NCBI GenBank assembly: GCA_948144175.1
Contig: CANXME010000803.1
Span: 434,001-498,000, forward strand
DNA length: 64,000 nt
Source of the DNA: Closterium sp. NIES-65
Lineage: Eukaryota > Streptophyta > Zygnematophyceae > Desmidiales > Closteriaceae
Direction: 5' to 3'
Shown here: piece after piece, positions 50,877 through 62,396 of the stretch
Numbering within the stretch: position 1 is the stretch's first letter
Layout of the letters: the number at the start of each line of letters is the position of its first letter
Translations under genes and position numbers: made by a program
Notes under the pieces: generated by a model
Databases searched by the model: none
Seen by the model: the letters and a program-made list of their open reading frames with translations, nothing else
What the model was told of the DNA's origin: nothing

Positions 50877-53800
50877 CTAGAGCTCCAGGATGGGCTCTAC
50901 CACAGCAAAACAGACCCCTAGGTGTAACTCTTGCCCAATACCCCCTACAGGCGGGTTCTCTGCTGCTGCTGCCTCGCCCAACTTGAGTAGAAGACCCACT
51001 GATTGGGCCCTTTGGAGGGCCACTGACCACCGCTGCCGAAACTGGTGCAGGAACTTGGCGGCATAAAAGGATTTGGAGTCGGCGTTAAAGTGGCGCCGAG
51101 CCGCCGTGTCTGCAAGGAGCTTCAGGAAGGTTGGTACTTCCGCGCATGGGCAACCATAGGTGTCAACTGCCAATGGGAAAAAGCCAACCGTCTCCGGCCG
51201 GTTGGCGTAATGTTGGATTTTCTTATCGGCTTGTTCCCGTGCCGCCCATCCCCTGCCTTTCTGCGCCTCTGGGTCTCTCGTGCTGATGGGGTCCGTGATG
51301 GTGACATCACAGACATAAACCGCCCCACTGCTTCTATCCGTCATTGTGAAGTCGGCGGTTTGTTCCTCGATAGGGCAATGGGCGGCCGACTCGCCGTGAA
51401 CAATGAAACCTGCGTGCTGCGCCATGCTAATGCATGCATCCCGTAGCTCGTTGTGGGTGTTGATGCGGTGTTTGCCCAAACCGCAGCGGAGGAGATGGTT
51501 CAGTAGGCGGGGATCGGTGATGGCGGTCTTGTCCGCACAGTCGCAGTTCTTAGGGGTTGAAAAGGGGAGGGCCAGGCGGAATCGAACGGCGTTGGCGAAG
51601 TGTACGGGGCCTATCCGTCTGGTGGGCTCAATGGGGATCGCGGTCAGCCAATCGCCGGTGCCGTACCCGGTCAGCGAAAACATACGCTGCGTGTGGCCTG
51701 ACAGTGGGTTCAACCGCATGCGCCTGGTTGCTTGGACCTGTACCGCATATTTGCTTCCGTGTACCTTAAGCCCGAGCACATGTTGCAGTCAAATATCCGA
51801 TCGCTCCAGCCGCTCCTTCTCCAGGATCTCGCGCGCGTCTAGTGGCAGACTTGCTTCGCACTCCTTGAGCCAGGAATGCATCGGCGTGCTGTCATCTCTT
51901 GGCAGCAGCATGTGGTTCTGAGCGATCGTCAAGGCGTTCTCCGATGCTAGCGCCAGGGAGGACAAGAACAGCGCTGCTTGGGTGAAACTTGCTGTAAAAC
52001 CGTAGGTTCCTTCAACGAGCGGGTCTGTAATGCCGATGCCTCCTAGCGATGTGGGCAGCGACGCCTGCTCCCACACACGTGCTTGCTCAGTGCGGCAAGT
52101 TGGCATGCGGATGTCGCAGGAGGTGAGTAAGGTAGTGAGCAGGTCCCAACCCCACTGGCTCCAGGTGTCGCGGGGGAGTAGGTGAAGCGGTGTCGTTCTG
52201 ATGAGGTAGGCTACTCGTCTAGAAATGCATCGCGTGAGTAGAAGCGCGGCTACTTGGGGGTCAGCTCGTTCTATTAGTGGCAGCGGCTTTGTCATCTCGG
52301 CTAGCTGTTCGGTTAGGAACTTGGCTGCTCCGGCGTCCGTCCCCACGTAGCTACCAAGGAGTCGTACCCCGTTCGTTGAAATCGGCAGCCCGGGTGGGAG
52401 TTGCGCTTGTGTGACTGTCGTCGAGCTCCAGGCCGCACATTTTTGCGGATTATGCGTCAGGCCCAGGCGTGCCAGCTTGGCTGTGAAGTCTGTGAATGCT
52501 GCTACAGTGGCAGAAGTGTTACCCAGGAAGGTGACATCGTCCGCATATGCCAAGAAGAGCACGTTGGGGTGTGCATCTGTAATCTCGCGGAGCGTGGGGT
52601 GTATTCCCGCTGCAAACACTAACGGGCCTAATGGATCACCCTGCCGAACGCCCCGTTCACTTTGCAGTGGTTCGCTGTTGAAATCAGAGTCGAGGAAAAG
52701 CTGCGAAGGGTTACCGTACGTCAGTTTTATAAATGGCTGTAGTGGCGAGAGTCCGGGCTCCAGTAACGCAGTGGCGATGGCATCTCGCGAAATGCTGTTG
52801 AATGCGTTCGATATATCGGCTTGCAGGACCAGGCTTGTGGGACGGGCATCCAAGAATGCCCTGGCTGCGTGAATTAGTGCCTCAGCTCCACCTGGCACTG
52901 CCACGCCGTACTGAATTGGCAGGAAATGTTCGCGTGCAGCTTCTCCCATGGCTATCAGGGCTGCCTTGGCCGTCAGCCTTGTCAAGCATTCGCCTATCGC
53001 AATTGGCCGGGCTCCTCCCCCAGGCTTGGCCAAAGCTATGAGCCGTGACGCTGTCAGGATTTTTGCGACCGGGCCTGGCAAATTCCCTCCGAGAATGGTA
53101 TTGACCAAGGCGTGCAGATGGGTGCTAACCATTCCGTTGGTGATCGCTGCGTCACGTAGGTGCTCAAATGTCGTACCCGAAGGTCCGGCCCCTACCCCGT
53201 TCTCGCACCTTCCAAGAAGCTTGGAGAACTCAGCATGAGTGATGGAAAGCTTTGACTCTGGTGGCTCGGGCCAGGTCACTGCTTCGGGTACTGCTGGCGG
53301 GTGCTTCTGTCGCAGCTCTTCCAATATTTCCTGGCTCGGGGTGCAGACGGGTGTTGACTCCAGGGCCAGCACGGCCCTTCGTAGGCTGCCACGTTTCGCC
53401 AGGCCCTCGGCTCGGCTGATGACCCCGGTCGTGTCAGGCTGGTGTCGTGGTGGTGGGGGTGTGTTGACCGCGTCGACCGCATTCTGGTATAGCTGCCCCC
53501 ATTCGCCGCGCTGAAAGGCTCGGAGCTGGGCTTTGACCCACGGCCAATTCGGTCGTTGTGGCGAGGTCTGGCGAAGTGTTAGGCGCGGGAGAAACAGCAG
53601 CAGGCGCCAACCCTCCTCGGATTCAGGGTTTCGCGATAGGTGGAGTAACGGTGTCAGAAGCGCCAGCGAGAACAGTTGGCTCAGATTAGGCGGTAAACGA
53701 CGTGTCAGCGAAGGCTGGCGACTGTCGCAGAGTGCCGCGATGTCCCAGCTCGAGATTGTTGCGAACAAGTCTGCTCTCTTCGCAAGTTCGTCAGGGGAAA

Positions 53801-54386
53801 AATAGCGGGGTGTCGGAGTGGTTTGTCGCGTCGCGACATTGGTAGTAGCGGTCTGATACCGTCGAGCGCGACCCGTCTGCCCTGGCAAGATTGGGGTTGG
53901 AATTTCACCCGTTCGATTGGCATCGGACAGTCGCTGAGCCGCCTGTGCTGCTTGCGTGGCCAAGAGCCCTACCCGCGCTACTCCTCTTCCCGTTGCCTCC
54001 CGTGTACTGCCTTCGTCCTCGATCCCCTCGTCTTCGCTTGGAGGGAGGGATTCTTCCCTATAAGGTGGGTCCCTTATCTCGTCATCCCTAGAATCCTCAT
54101 TAGTTGCCTCCAAGGCCCTTAAAGCCCTACGCCCCGCCGCTTGATACCCGTTTTCTGGACCTCCGCTTGCTCCGCTCGTAACCTGCCTCCTGGCCCCGCT
54201 GCCTCCCCGGTCTCCAGATGGTGATTGCCGGTGCATCTGAGCCATCGCCAGTGCGCGCTGCCGCCTGGTCGGCTGTGGTCGCCCTGCCTCAGTCGGGGCC
54301 CGGAAAGGCGACCATGCCGACGGAGCCCCCTGTACCGCCGGCTCCGACGCCCTCGACAACAGTCGCTGAAAAGACTCTTCCCCACG
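50877..54386 (-). pseudogene. LINE D RT-endonuclease ORF with one nonsense codon
   Basis: It is intact except for TGA near 51788 (ERSDI-stop-LQHVLG, where other copies have CGA or CGG Arg). RT: QADISNAFNSISR, GVRQGDPLGPLVFAAG, LAYADDVTFLG. CCHC cluster and endonuclease motifs follow (CDCADKTAI, VYVCDVTITDP). The stop separates RT from the CCHC/endonuclease part. Confidence 0.9.
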
Positions 54387-55291
54387 CACCCGCGGATCCC
54401 CTTGCCGTGTTGGGAGATGGCCCGTCTGTTCCTGCGGCTGCTCTTGGACCTGGGGCGCCCGTTGCTCTGCCTGCTTCCGTCCCCGACGCGCCGGCACCGG
54501 CTTCTGTTTCGTCGACGAATGCGGCGTCTGCCACCACTGGCGGCCCGGCTCCGTCGGTTGCGCCTTTAGCGGCGGCGCAATCCGCGCCTGTTGCGACAAC
54601 AGTGGACCCGGCTGGTCAGCTGGTGCGCCCGCCGTCGCCTGATCGCCGATCGTCTCGCCCTCATTCCCCCTCGCCTCACCAGGATCGCAAGTCGTCTCGT
54701 CGCCGTCGTGATTCTCCTCGGCGACACCAGCAGCAGCGTGACTGGCCTGCTCGCCCCGGTGGTCAGGGGGACTGGAAGGGTCCCCGCGAGCGCGGTGGGG
54801 GGTACCGCCCGCCGGTGACGATGGCCGATCTTCAGCGGGAAGTGTCCCGGGCTGTTCGCGAGGAGAGGGCGGCGCAGAGCCAGAGCAGGTCGCCGCGGGC
54901 TGCGCCGGCGCGCATGGCTCCTCGTCCGCATGTGCCTCCTGTGGTCCCTCCGCCGACCGCTTTACTTCCTTCCCCTGTCCTCGTCCCGTCTGCTCCCTCT
55001 CCCTCTGTAGCGGCGCCAGCTCCCGGCTCTCGTCTGCATCTGCCGACGGTTCCGCCTGTTGCGGGGGTGGAGTTTGTGGCCGCGGGTGGTGGCGCGGCAG
55101 CGGCTCAGTATGCAGCTGATGAGCCGCTCCAGTTCCTGGCGGAGGCGCGCTGGATCTGGAGCCGCTCCAGTTCCTGGCATTTGCGCGCTGGATCTGGAGC
55201 CACGGCGATCGGCGCAAGTACGCTGGTGGTCCGGGAGCTTTGGCGGACATTAACTGGCATTCTCCATGCCCTTGGAGCTCACCGGATGTAG
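54218..55291 (+). CDS. LINE D opposite-strand ORF, in-frame deletion
   Basis: 357 residues from ATG (MVIAGASEPSP) to LGAHRM-TAG. It keeps SSRRRRDSPRRHQ, MADLQREVSRAVREE and GVEFVAAGGG. About 110 codons are missing between EPLQFLAEA and HLRAGSGA, replaced by a short duplicated segment (GCGCTGGATCTGGAGCC twice). The frame survives. Confidence 0.6.
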   Translation: MVIAGASEPSPVRAAAWSAVVALPQSGPGKATMPTEPPVPPAPTPSTTVAEKTLPHAPADPLAVLGDGPSVPAAALGPGAPVALPASVPDAPAPASVSSTNAASATTGGPAPSVAPLAAAQSAPVATTVDPAGQLVRPPSPDRRSSRPHSPSPHQDRKSSRRRRDSPRRHQQQRDWPARPGGQGDWKGPRERGGGYRPPVTMADLQREVSRAVREERAAQSQSRSPRAAPARMAPRPHVPPVVPPPTALLPSPVLVPSAPSPSVAAPAPGSRLHLPTVPPVAGVEFVAAGGGAAAAQYAADEPLQFLAEARWIWSRSSSWHLRAGSGATAIGASTLVVRELWRTLTGILHALGAHRM

Positions 55292-55409
55292 ATCCGGCCT
55301 CCGCTTGCCCCTGTGTTGACATTGGTGCTTAGGATTGTGTTGATGCCGCCATAGTTTGTATGCCGTTGCTTGCAGTCAATCGTGTGCGTGTTTCCTTGCC
55401 ACCCCTCAC

Positions 55410-55588
55410 GCGTGGCCGAAGGCCGCGCTGTCGAGCGTCGGCCGCCGAAGGCGGCCGGCGCGAGCCGTTGGGTTAGAAGAAATGAACCCTCAGCTGAATA
55501 ATGACCCACCAGACCAAGCCCAGGGCCTTATATACTAGGGGTAGGGTTGGCTGAGAGGCTGAGAGGATAAGGGACTGAGGGACTATGC

Positions 55589-55648
<60 letters not shown>
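55410..55648 (-). promoter_or_regulatory. LINE D 5' region: twin hairpins, one monomer, (CT)n
   Basis: Hairpins at 55410-55428 and 55435-55461, and one monomer; nearly identical to copy C over 400 bp. Confidence 0.85.
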
Positions 55649-55649
<1 letters not shown>

Positions 55650-55745
55650 ATGGTCCTTGTATTGATTTAGCCGCAAAGTACAAGCATGCAGGTTTATAGA
55701 GGCCTAGGAAACAACCAACGCACCGGATCCTACCCACAACCCCCT

Positions 55746-57838
55746 CTAGAGCTCCAGGAGGGGCTCGACCACCGCAAAACAATCCCCCAGGTTCAGTTCC
55801 TTCCGAATTCCGCCTACTGGCGGGTTCTCTGCCGCCGCCGCCTCCCTGAGCTTGAGTAAGAGGCCTACAGATTGTGCCCTTTGAAGGGCCACCGACCATC
55901 TATGTCTGAACTGGTGCAGAAACTTCGCGGCATGAAAGGATTTTGAGTCGGCGTTGAAGTGGCGCCGAGCCGCCGTGTCTGCTAAGAGCTTCAGAAAAAC
56001 AAGTACCTCGGCACAAGGGCAGCCGTAGGTTTCCACAGCCAGAGGGAAGAAGCTAACCGTATCTGGGCGGTTAGCGTAGTGCTGTATCTTTTTGTCGGCT
56101 TGCTCCCTTGCCGCCCACCCCCTGCCTTTCTGTGCTTCAGGGTCCCTTATGCTGATGGGGTCCGTGATGGTCACATCACAGACGTAGACTGCCCCGCTGC
56201 TACGGTCTGTCATGGTGAAGTCAGCGGTCTGCTCTTCAATGGGACAGTGGGCGGCTGATTCCCTGTGAACGATAAACCCCGCGTCCTGCGCCATGATGAC
56301 GCATGCGTCACGCAGTTCGTTGTGGGTATTGATGCAGTGCCTACCCGTGCCGCAGCGAAAGAGGTGATTTGGGAGGCGGGGGTCGGTGATAGGTGTGTGG
56401 TCAGAGCAGTCGCATTTCTTTGGCGTTGAGAAAGGGAGCCCGAGCCGAAAGCGAACGGAGTTGGCGAAATGTACCGGGCCTATTCGTCGGTTTGGGGCAA
56501 TCGGAATCGCGGTTAGCCAGTCGCCGGTGCCGTACCCCGTCAGTGAGAACAAACGCTGCGTATGGCCTGAAAGTGGGTTCGGTTTCATGCGCCTCGTGGC
56601 CTGCACCTGCACGGCGTATCTGCTGCCGTGCACCTTCAAGCCGAGTACGTGTTGGAGTCGAGTGTCCGACCGCTTCAGTCGCTCCTGTTCTAAAATTTCA
56701 CGCGCGTCCTTTGGCAATGCGGCTTCGCATTCGGTAAGCCATGTGTGCAGTGGTGTGGTGACATCCCGTGGTGAGAGCATGTGATTCCTAGCTCGGATCA
56801 GGGCACCAAATGGTTCTAGCGCCAGGGTGGAGAGAAAAAGCGCCGCCTGGGTGAAACTCGCCGTGTACCCATATACACCTTCGACTAACGGGTCTGTGAG
56901 GCCGATGCCTCCTAGTGATGGTGGCAGTGACGCCTGTGCCCATACTCGGGCCTGCTCGGTTTCGCATGTGGGGACGCGGATATCGCATGATACTAGGAGT
57001 GCGATGAGTAGGTCCCGTCCCCACTGGCTCCAAATATCGCGAGGGAGTAGGTGGAGAGGTGTCGTACGGGTGAGATAAGCCACCCGCCTGGAGATGCAAC
57101 GGGTGAGTAGCAATGAAGCTACCTGAGGGTCGGCTCGTTCAAGGAGGTGTAATGGCTTCGTCAATTCTTCTAGCTGGCTTGACAGGAATTTGGCTGCTCC
57201 TGAGTCCGGCCCTAGATAGCTTCCAAGAAGCCGTACGCCTTCCCTCGAATACGGCACTCCGTGTGGAAGCTGCGCTGGCTCGACCGCGTCGCGACCCCGG
57301 AATTGGCGGTTCGATTTTGCCGAGCATGGCGCATCCTTGCTGGTGTAGCTGAAGTTGGAATAACCCCCGTCCGATCATCATCGGACGGTCCCGGATCAGC
57401 GTGTGGGTGTTGCAGGGCTGGGCTCTCAACATCCACTGTCCTTCTCCTCGCCGTCTCTCTCGTCCCGTCTTCCCCCTCTGACTCTCCTTCCTCGCTCTCA
57501 GGTAGAGCTTCCTCCCTATAAGTAGGGTCCCGTAATTCTTCCTCCTCGTTAGCTTCTTCCAGAGCAGTTAAAGCCCTTCTTGCTGCTGCCTGGTACCCAT
57601 TCTCCGGGCCTCCACCTGTACCACTAGCCGCCTGCCTCCTAGCCCCTGGGCCTCCTTGTACGAGCGATGGTGATTGCAGGAGCTGACGGGCCGTCGCCAG
57701 AGCGCGCTGCCGCCTGGTCGGCTGTGGTCGCCACGCCCCATTCGGGCCCCGAAAAGGTGACCACGGCGACAAAGCCCCCTCTACCGCAGGCTCCGAAGCC
57801 CGTGTCAGCAGTCTCTGAAATGATTCTTCCCCTCGCAC
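55746..57838 (-). pseudogene. LINE E RT-endonuclease remnant
   Basis: The N-terminal 200 codons (RGEESFQRLLTR...GPENGYQAAARRAL) are joined near 57260 to MPYSREGVRLLGSYLGPDSG, which in other copies lies after the catalytic YADD. About 1.4 kb with the whole RT palm is missing and the frame changes at the junction. The distal part (CCHC cluster, VYVCDVTITDP, endonuclease, EPLLEL end) is open over 503 codons. Confidence 0.9.
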
Positions 57839-59127
57839 CCGCAGCTCCTCATGCCGCTCCCGATTCCGGCCCGTCTACCCCTGTTGCTGTTCCGTCCGGT
57901 CCGGCTGCTCTTCCTGCACCCCTTGCCGCTGCTGTAGAGCCGTCTGTTCCTGCCCCTGGTCCCGATCCTGAACCGTCTGCGCTACCCGCAATGTCTGCTC
58001 CCGTCGTTGCGCAGTCTGCCCCCGGCGTTCCTGCAGCGCTCCCTGCCGCTGTTGTCCTCCCTGCGGCGATCCCCGCCGTTGCACGGTCGCTGCTGGCGGT
58101 GTCTGCCACCACTGACGGCCCGGCTCCTTTGGTTGCACCCTCGACGGCGGGTCCGTTTGTGCCTGCTGTGGCTCCGATGGCCCCGGCAGGTCAGCCGTCA
58201 CGTCCCCAGTCACCTGACCGCCGCCCGTCCCGTCCTCATTCCCCCGTGCCTCGCCTGGCTCGCAGGTCGTCTCGTCGCCGTCATGATTCTCCCCAGTGTT
58301 ATCAGCAACAGCCTCACTGGGCTGCTCACCCCGGTGGTCAGGGGGATCGGAGGGGTTACCGCGGGCGCGGTGGTGGCGGGGGGTACCGTCCGCCGGTGAC
58401 GATGGCAGATCTTCAGCGGGAGGTGTCGAGGGCAGTGCGCGAGGAGAAGGCGTCGCAGAGCCAGAGCAGCTCGATGCGCGCCTCGCCGGTCCTTGAGGCT
58501 CCGCGACAGCCTGCACTCCCCTTGAGCCCGCCGCCTGTTGCCGCACCCCCTCCGCGGGTGCACATCCCAACGGCCCTTGCTCCCGCTGCGTCGGCGCCAA
58601 TCCCCGGCGTGCGTCTTCGTTTGCCGCCAGTTCCGCCTGTTGCGGGGGTTGAATTTGTGGCCGCAGGTGGCGGCGCGTCTGCCGCGCCGCGTTCACATCG
58701 GGCTGATGAGGATCAGCCGCTCCTGTTCCTGGCGGAGGCTCTTCAGCCTCCGCAGACTCGCGTTCCGGAGGCGACGCTCGGCCAACTCCATCGCCTTGCT
58801 GAGAGTCTTCATGCGCTGCTGCTGATTCAGGTGGTTGCACATTCGTCTCTCCCCGTGGTCCCTCCTGAGTCCTTCGGTGGCCGCCAGCGTGACACTTGTC
58901 TGGACGCGGCGGACCAGCTCGCGGTGCTGCTGGCACCCGTGTTGGCTGCGCCCGCGGAGGGAGGCGCTGCTGCTGCGGGACAGCTTGACGACGCTGTCCG
59001 GGGCCTGAGGCGGCACTTGCGCGCTGGATCTGGAGCCGCGGCGATCGGCGCAAGCACGCTTGTGGTCCGGGAGCTGTGGCGCTCCCTGACGGGCATTCTT
59101 CACGCCCTCGGAGCTCACCGCCTGTAG
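57667..59127 (+). CDS. LINE E opposite-strand ORF, full length
   Basis: 486 residues from ATG (MVIAGADGPSPE) to LGAHRL-TAG. It has all conserved segments: SSRRRHDSPQC, GYRGRGGGGGYR, MADLQREVSRAVREEKASQ, GVEFVAAGGG, LGQLHRLAESLHALLLIQV, CLDAADQLAVLLAPVL. It is open although the RT of the same copy is destroyed. Confidence 0.65.
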   Translation: MVIAGADGPSPERAAAWSAVVATPHSGPEKVTTATKPPLPQAPKPVSAVSEMILPLAPAAPHAAPDSGPSTPVAVPSGPAALPAPLAAAVEPSVPAPGPDPEPSALPAMSAPVVAQSAPGVPAALPAAVVLPAAIPAVARSLLAVSATTDGPAPLVAPSTAGPFVPAVAPMAPAGQPSRPQSPDRRPSRPHSPVPRLARRSSRRRHDSPQCYQQQPHWAAHPGGQGDRRGYRGRGGGGGYRPPVTMADLQREVSRAVREEKASQSQSSSMRASPVLEAPRQPALPLSPPPVAAPPPRVHIPTALAPAASAPIPGVRLRLPPVPPVAGVEFVAAGGGASAAPRSHRADEDQPLLFLAEALQPPQTRVPEATLGQLHRLAESLHALLLIQVVAHSSLPVVPPESFGGRQRDTCLDAADQLAVLLAPVLAAPAEGGAAAAGQLDDAVRGLRRHLRAGSGAAAIGASTLVVRELWRSLTGILHALGAHRL

Positions 59128-59235
59128 ACGCGGGCTCCGGCTCTGCCATTAGAGGTTTGCGCGGCTAGGCCGCGGTAGGGCTTGCCATGTTTGTATGCCT
59201 GTTGCGAGCAACTCTGAGTGTTGTGTGCTTGTCGT

Positions 59236-59378
59236 TCCGCCGAAGGCGGCCGGCGCGAGCCGCTCGGTTAGGAGAAACAAATGAAAAGGAAACCGAACAA
59301 TGAAGAGAGCTAGCTGCAGAGGAGCACTATATACTAGGCTGAATAGTGCTGGAGAGGCTAAGGACTAGCTCCTAGGTG

Positions 59379-59460
<82 letters not shown>

Positions 59461-59615
59461 CTCTCTCCGCTCGGTTAGGAGAAACAACTGAAAAGAGAAC
59501 CGAACAATGAAGAGAGCTAGCTGCAGAGGAGCACTATATACTAGGTTGAATAGTGCTGGAGAGGCTAAGGACTAGCTCCTAGGTGCCTCTCTCTCTCTCT
59601 TTCTCTCTCTCGCCT
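59236..59615 (-). promoter_or_regulatory. LINE E 5' region: one hairpin, two monomers
   Basis: CCGCC-GAA-GGCGG at about 59237-59249 (one of the twin hairpins is lost). Two monomers carry a - strand TAGTATATAGTGC box and a (CT)n tail. Confidence 0.8.
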
Positions 59616-59718
59616 CCTCCTCCTTACTTGTCTCTCCGCCCTCTTCCACTGCGCCAGGTTTACCGCTTCAGGGGGGTGTTGACTATGCTAGCTACTATTG
59701 CAAGCAGTTTGGGGGGTG

Positions 59719-59947
59719 TGTTGAAATATAACTTCTATATAAACTACTTGTTGTGTAGTTTACTGTAGTTATCCCTTGTTACTCTTGGTGGTGTACCTCA
59801 ATGCTTGCTTGCATTTCCTATTTGTACCTTCCGAACTATAGTGAATGCCCCTTCTTGGTCGATACTCTCTCTCATGCTCATGCTACTCCCGTGCCTCACG
59901 CTACTTCTAGCCATGGCTCCTGAGTTAAGATACTTACCACTTTAACA
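59719..59947 (+). repeat. 3' LTR of the short copia
   Basis: Partner of 27148-27376, preceded by the polypurine-like GTTTGGGGGGTG. Confidence 0.9.
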
Positions 59948-61051
59948 GCGTCTTCTCCTGTCCCCTCGGCGCCCCTCTTCCTCGTTCCAAGCCCCCCCGG
60001 TAGACCCCCTCCCCCCACAGGGTCCTGCTCTCTCACGTGTGTCTCAGGTCGGCCCACCCCCCTTGGTTGAGCCTTTGGAGGTCTCCTTTGACACCTCTGA
60101 CCCAGCTGAGGGGTGTGACCCCGCTGCTGACGACACAACGGCCACTCGCCGCTCCCCGCGTTTGGAGACCCGTCCCGGTTTTCCGCCTTGGCTGTCTTCG
60201 CCGCCTCTGTAGCGTGTCGCTGTGGACTCCGGTGCTATTGGGGGTGGTTATATTGGGGGTGAGGACTCTGGGGATGTTGGTCATGGGGGTGCTAATTCTG
60301 GGGGTGCTGAGTCTGGGGGTGCTGAGTCTGGGTGCTGGTTCTGGGGGTGTTGCTCCTTAGGGTGCTGATTCTGGGGTCGTTGCACGTCCAAGTTGTGGTG
60401 GAGTCGGGGGTGCTCCTTCTGGAGGTCCTGGCGCTGGACAGCAGCTGCAGTCTCATCAACAGGAGACTTTTTCGCCGCAACACCTTCGCAAGTGGGTTCT
60501 TCGGCGAGGTTGCTCTGGTTGGGGTACTGGAGCTTCTGGTGCTGGAGGTTTTGGAGCTGGAGGAGCTGGTGGTCTTGGAGTTGCTGGTGATGGAGGTACT
60601 AGAGCTGCTGGAGCTGTAGAAACTGGAGCTGCTGGAGCTGGAGGTACTGGAGCTACTGGCGCTGGAGGTGCTGGAGCTGGAGTTGCTGGAGGTACTGGAG
60701 CTGCTGGTATTGGAGTTCCTAGAGCTGGAGGAACTGGAGATACTGGAGCTGCTGGTGCTGGAGGCACTAGAGCTGGATGTGCTGGAGGTACTGGTGCTAA
60801 AGGTTCTGGAGGTCCTAGAGCTGCAGGTGCTGGAGGTGCTAGAGCCGGAGGTACTGGAGCTGCTGGAGGTACTAGTGCTGGAGGTACTGGAGCTAGAGGC
60901 TCTGGTAATGTGCAGTGGCAACCGTTTTTCTTGCCGCATCCACAGCTGTCACTGCCACCAGCTGACTCGGCACTTTGCCAGGTTCTTAGTCTTTCGTCTT
61001 CCAGTGGCCTTACTCCACCTCTCCTGTGTCCTCCACCTGACCAATCACAGG
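59948..61051 (+). pseudogene. Host copia, 3' piece: integrase-RT linker
   Basis: It resumes in frame after the GCGTC duplication: SSPVPSAPLFLVPSPPVDPL, matching DFLVPVPPPVDPLPP of the intact copia. A TAG near 60210, several frame changes and a long GGTGCTGGAG-type Ala/Gly-rich repeat (60240-60900) follow. Then comes LPHPQLSLPPADSALCQVLS, matching the YFVPLLQQVLGLSPS region. RT would begin soon after, but the right-hand copia interrupts at 61052. Confidence 0.8.
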
Positions 61052-61185
61052 TGTCAAACGTTATATCTACTATACATGTTTAGGATGTAGTGGGGTAGCC
61101 AATATGGGGTACAACCCACTTTAGGGTTTCATATTTGTACCCAACTCTTCCATAGTTCAATCATTCGTGCTGCTAAATTCTAACA
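61052..61185 (+). repeat. 5' LTR of the right-edge copia
   Basis: TG...CA ends with a primer site directly after. Similar in length and start to the 132-bp LTR at 28392. Confidence 0.85.
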
Positions 61186-62396
61186 TGGTTTCAGAGCACT
61201 AGATCCGTAGGACCGGTTTTTTTCGAGCCCACCTACCGTTGCGTTTACCACGCTACCCCACGTATTGTCCTGAGCCTGCCTGCCTGCCTGCCTTGCCTTG
61301 TGCCATGCTGCGCTGCGCGCGCCGTCCTGCAGCCCTCGCGCTGCCTACTGCTGCCCTAGGCCAGCGCGCCGCCCCTGCAGGCCCGTACGGCCCGCGCGCC
61401 GCCCCTACAGCCTCGTAAGGCTCGTGCGTCGCCCTTGCGGGCCCGTCAGGCCCGTTAGCCGACCCTGCAGGCCCGTCAGGCCCTTGAGCCGCCCTTGCAG
61501 GCCCGTCAGGCCAGAGCGCCGCCCCTACAGGCCCGTCAGGCCAGAGCGCCGCCCCTGCAGGCCCGTCAGGCCCGCCAGCCGTCCCTGCAGGCCGGTCAGG
61601 CCTGCTAGCCGCCTCGGCAGGCCTGTCAGGCCCGCGAGCCGCCCCTGCAGGCCCGTCAGGCCCGCGAGCCGCCCCTGCAAACCCGTCAGGCCAGGTCGCC
61701 GCCCCGCGCGTCGCGCTGCAGCCCCGCGCGTCGCGTCCGCTGCCCGCGCGTCGCGCTGCAGCCCTGCGCGTTGCGCCCGCTGCCCGCGCGTCGCGCTGCA
61801 GCCCCGCGCGTCGCATTCGCTGCCCGCGCGTCGCGGTGCAGCCCCGCGCGCCGCGCCTGCAACTCGCGCAGCGCGCTGCAGCCTCGCGCGCCGCGGCTGC
61901 CCCTGTTCCTCACGGCTGCCCCTGGACGCCGCCCTGCAGCAGCTACCACCGTCGCTCCTGCAGCAGCTGCCACGGAGCGCCCTGCCACAGTCGCGGCCCT
62001 ACCCAGCAGCAGCTGCCACGGAGCCTTCTGCCGCGGTCGCGGCCCTGCCCTGCAGCAGCTGCCGCGGAGCCTCCTGCTGCAGTCGCAGCCCCGCCCTGCA
62101 GCAGCTGCCGCAGAGCCTTCTGCCGCCGTTGCGGCCCCGCCCTGCAGCTGTCACGGCCCCGCTCTGCAGCAGCTGTCGCGGACCTGCCCTACCGCCGACG
62201 CGGCCCTCCTCTGCCGCAGCTGTAGCGGCCCCGCCGTCGCCGCCGTTGTGCGCCTGCCCTTCCCGCCACTGGTGAGCACCTACCTTGTTCGTGCGCTGCC
62301 GCCTGCCTGCCTGCCTGCCGGCCTGCCTGCCTGCCGCGCCTGCCCTGCACGCGCTGCTGCTGCTACTACTACTACTGCTACTACTGGCGGTGGCCA
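61186..62396 (+). other. GC-rich repeated leader of the right-edge copia
   Basis: Tandem units of about 27-39 bp around GCCCCTGCAGGCCCGTCAGG (61380-61690), then GCGCGTCGCGCTGCAGCC units (61700-61880), then GCAGCAGCTGCC units (61930-62230). All six frames are open over long stretches because of the repeats. No capsid-like sequence. Confidence 0.7.

Larger units (their letters stand above)
50781..55648 (-). mobile_element. Non-LTR element copy D
   Basis: A 4.9-kb copy between (CT)n tracts. The RT frame has one nonsense codon. The opposite-strand ORF is open but internally shortened. Confidence 0.88.
55649..59615 (-). mobile_element. Non-LTR element copy E, RT core deleted
   Basis: A 4-kb copy. 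It keeps the C-terminal RT/endonuclease part, the N-terminal segment and a full opposite-strand ORF. Right end: two monomers (59261 and 59468) and CT-rich sequence up to about 59615; beyond this the short copia resumes. Confidence 0.85.

Noticed and set aside
60292..60939. 215-codon Ser/Thr repeat ORF on the - strand
   Set aside because: Complement of the GGTGCTGGAG linker repeat of the host copia.
61253..62275. Long ORFs in all frames in the right-edge copia leader
   Set aside because: Generated by GC-rich tandem units without stops; products are Pro/Arg/Ala repeats unlike capsid.
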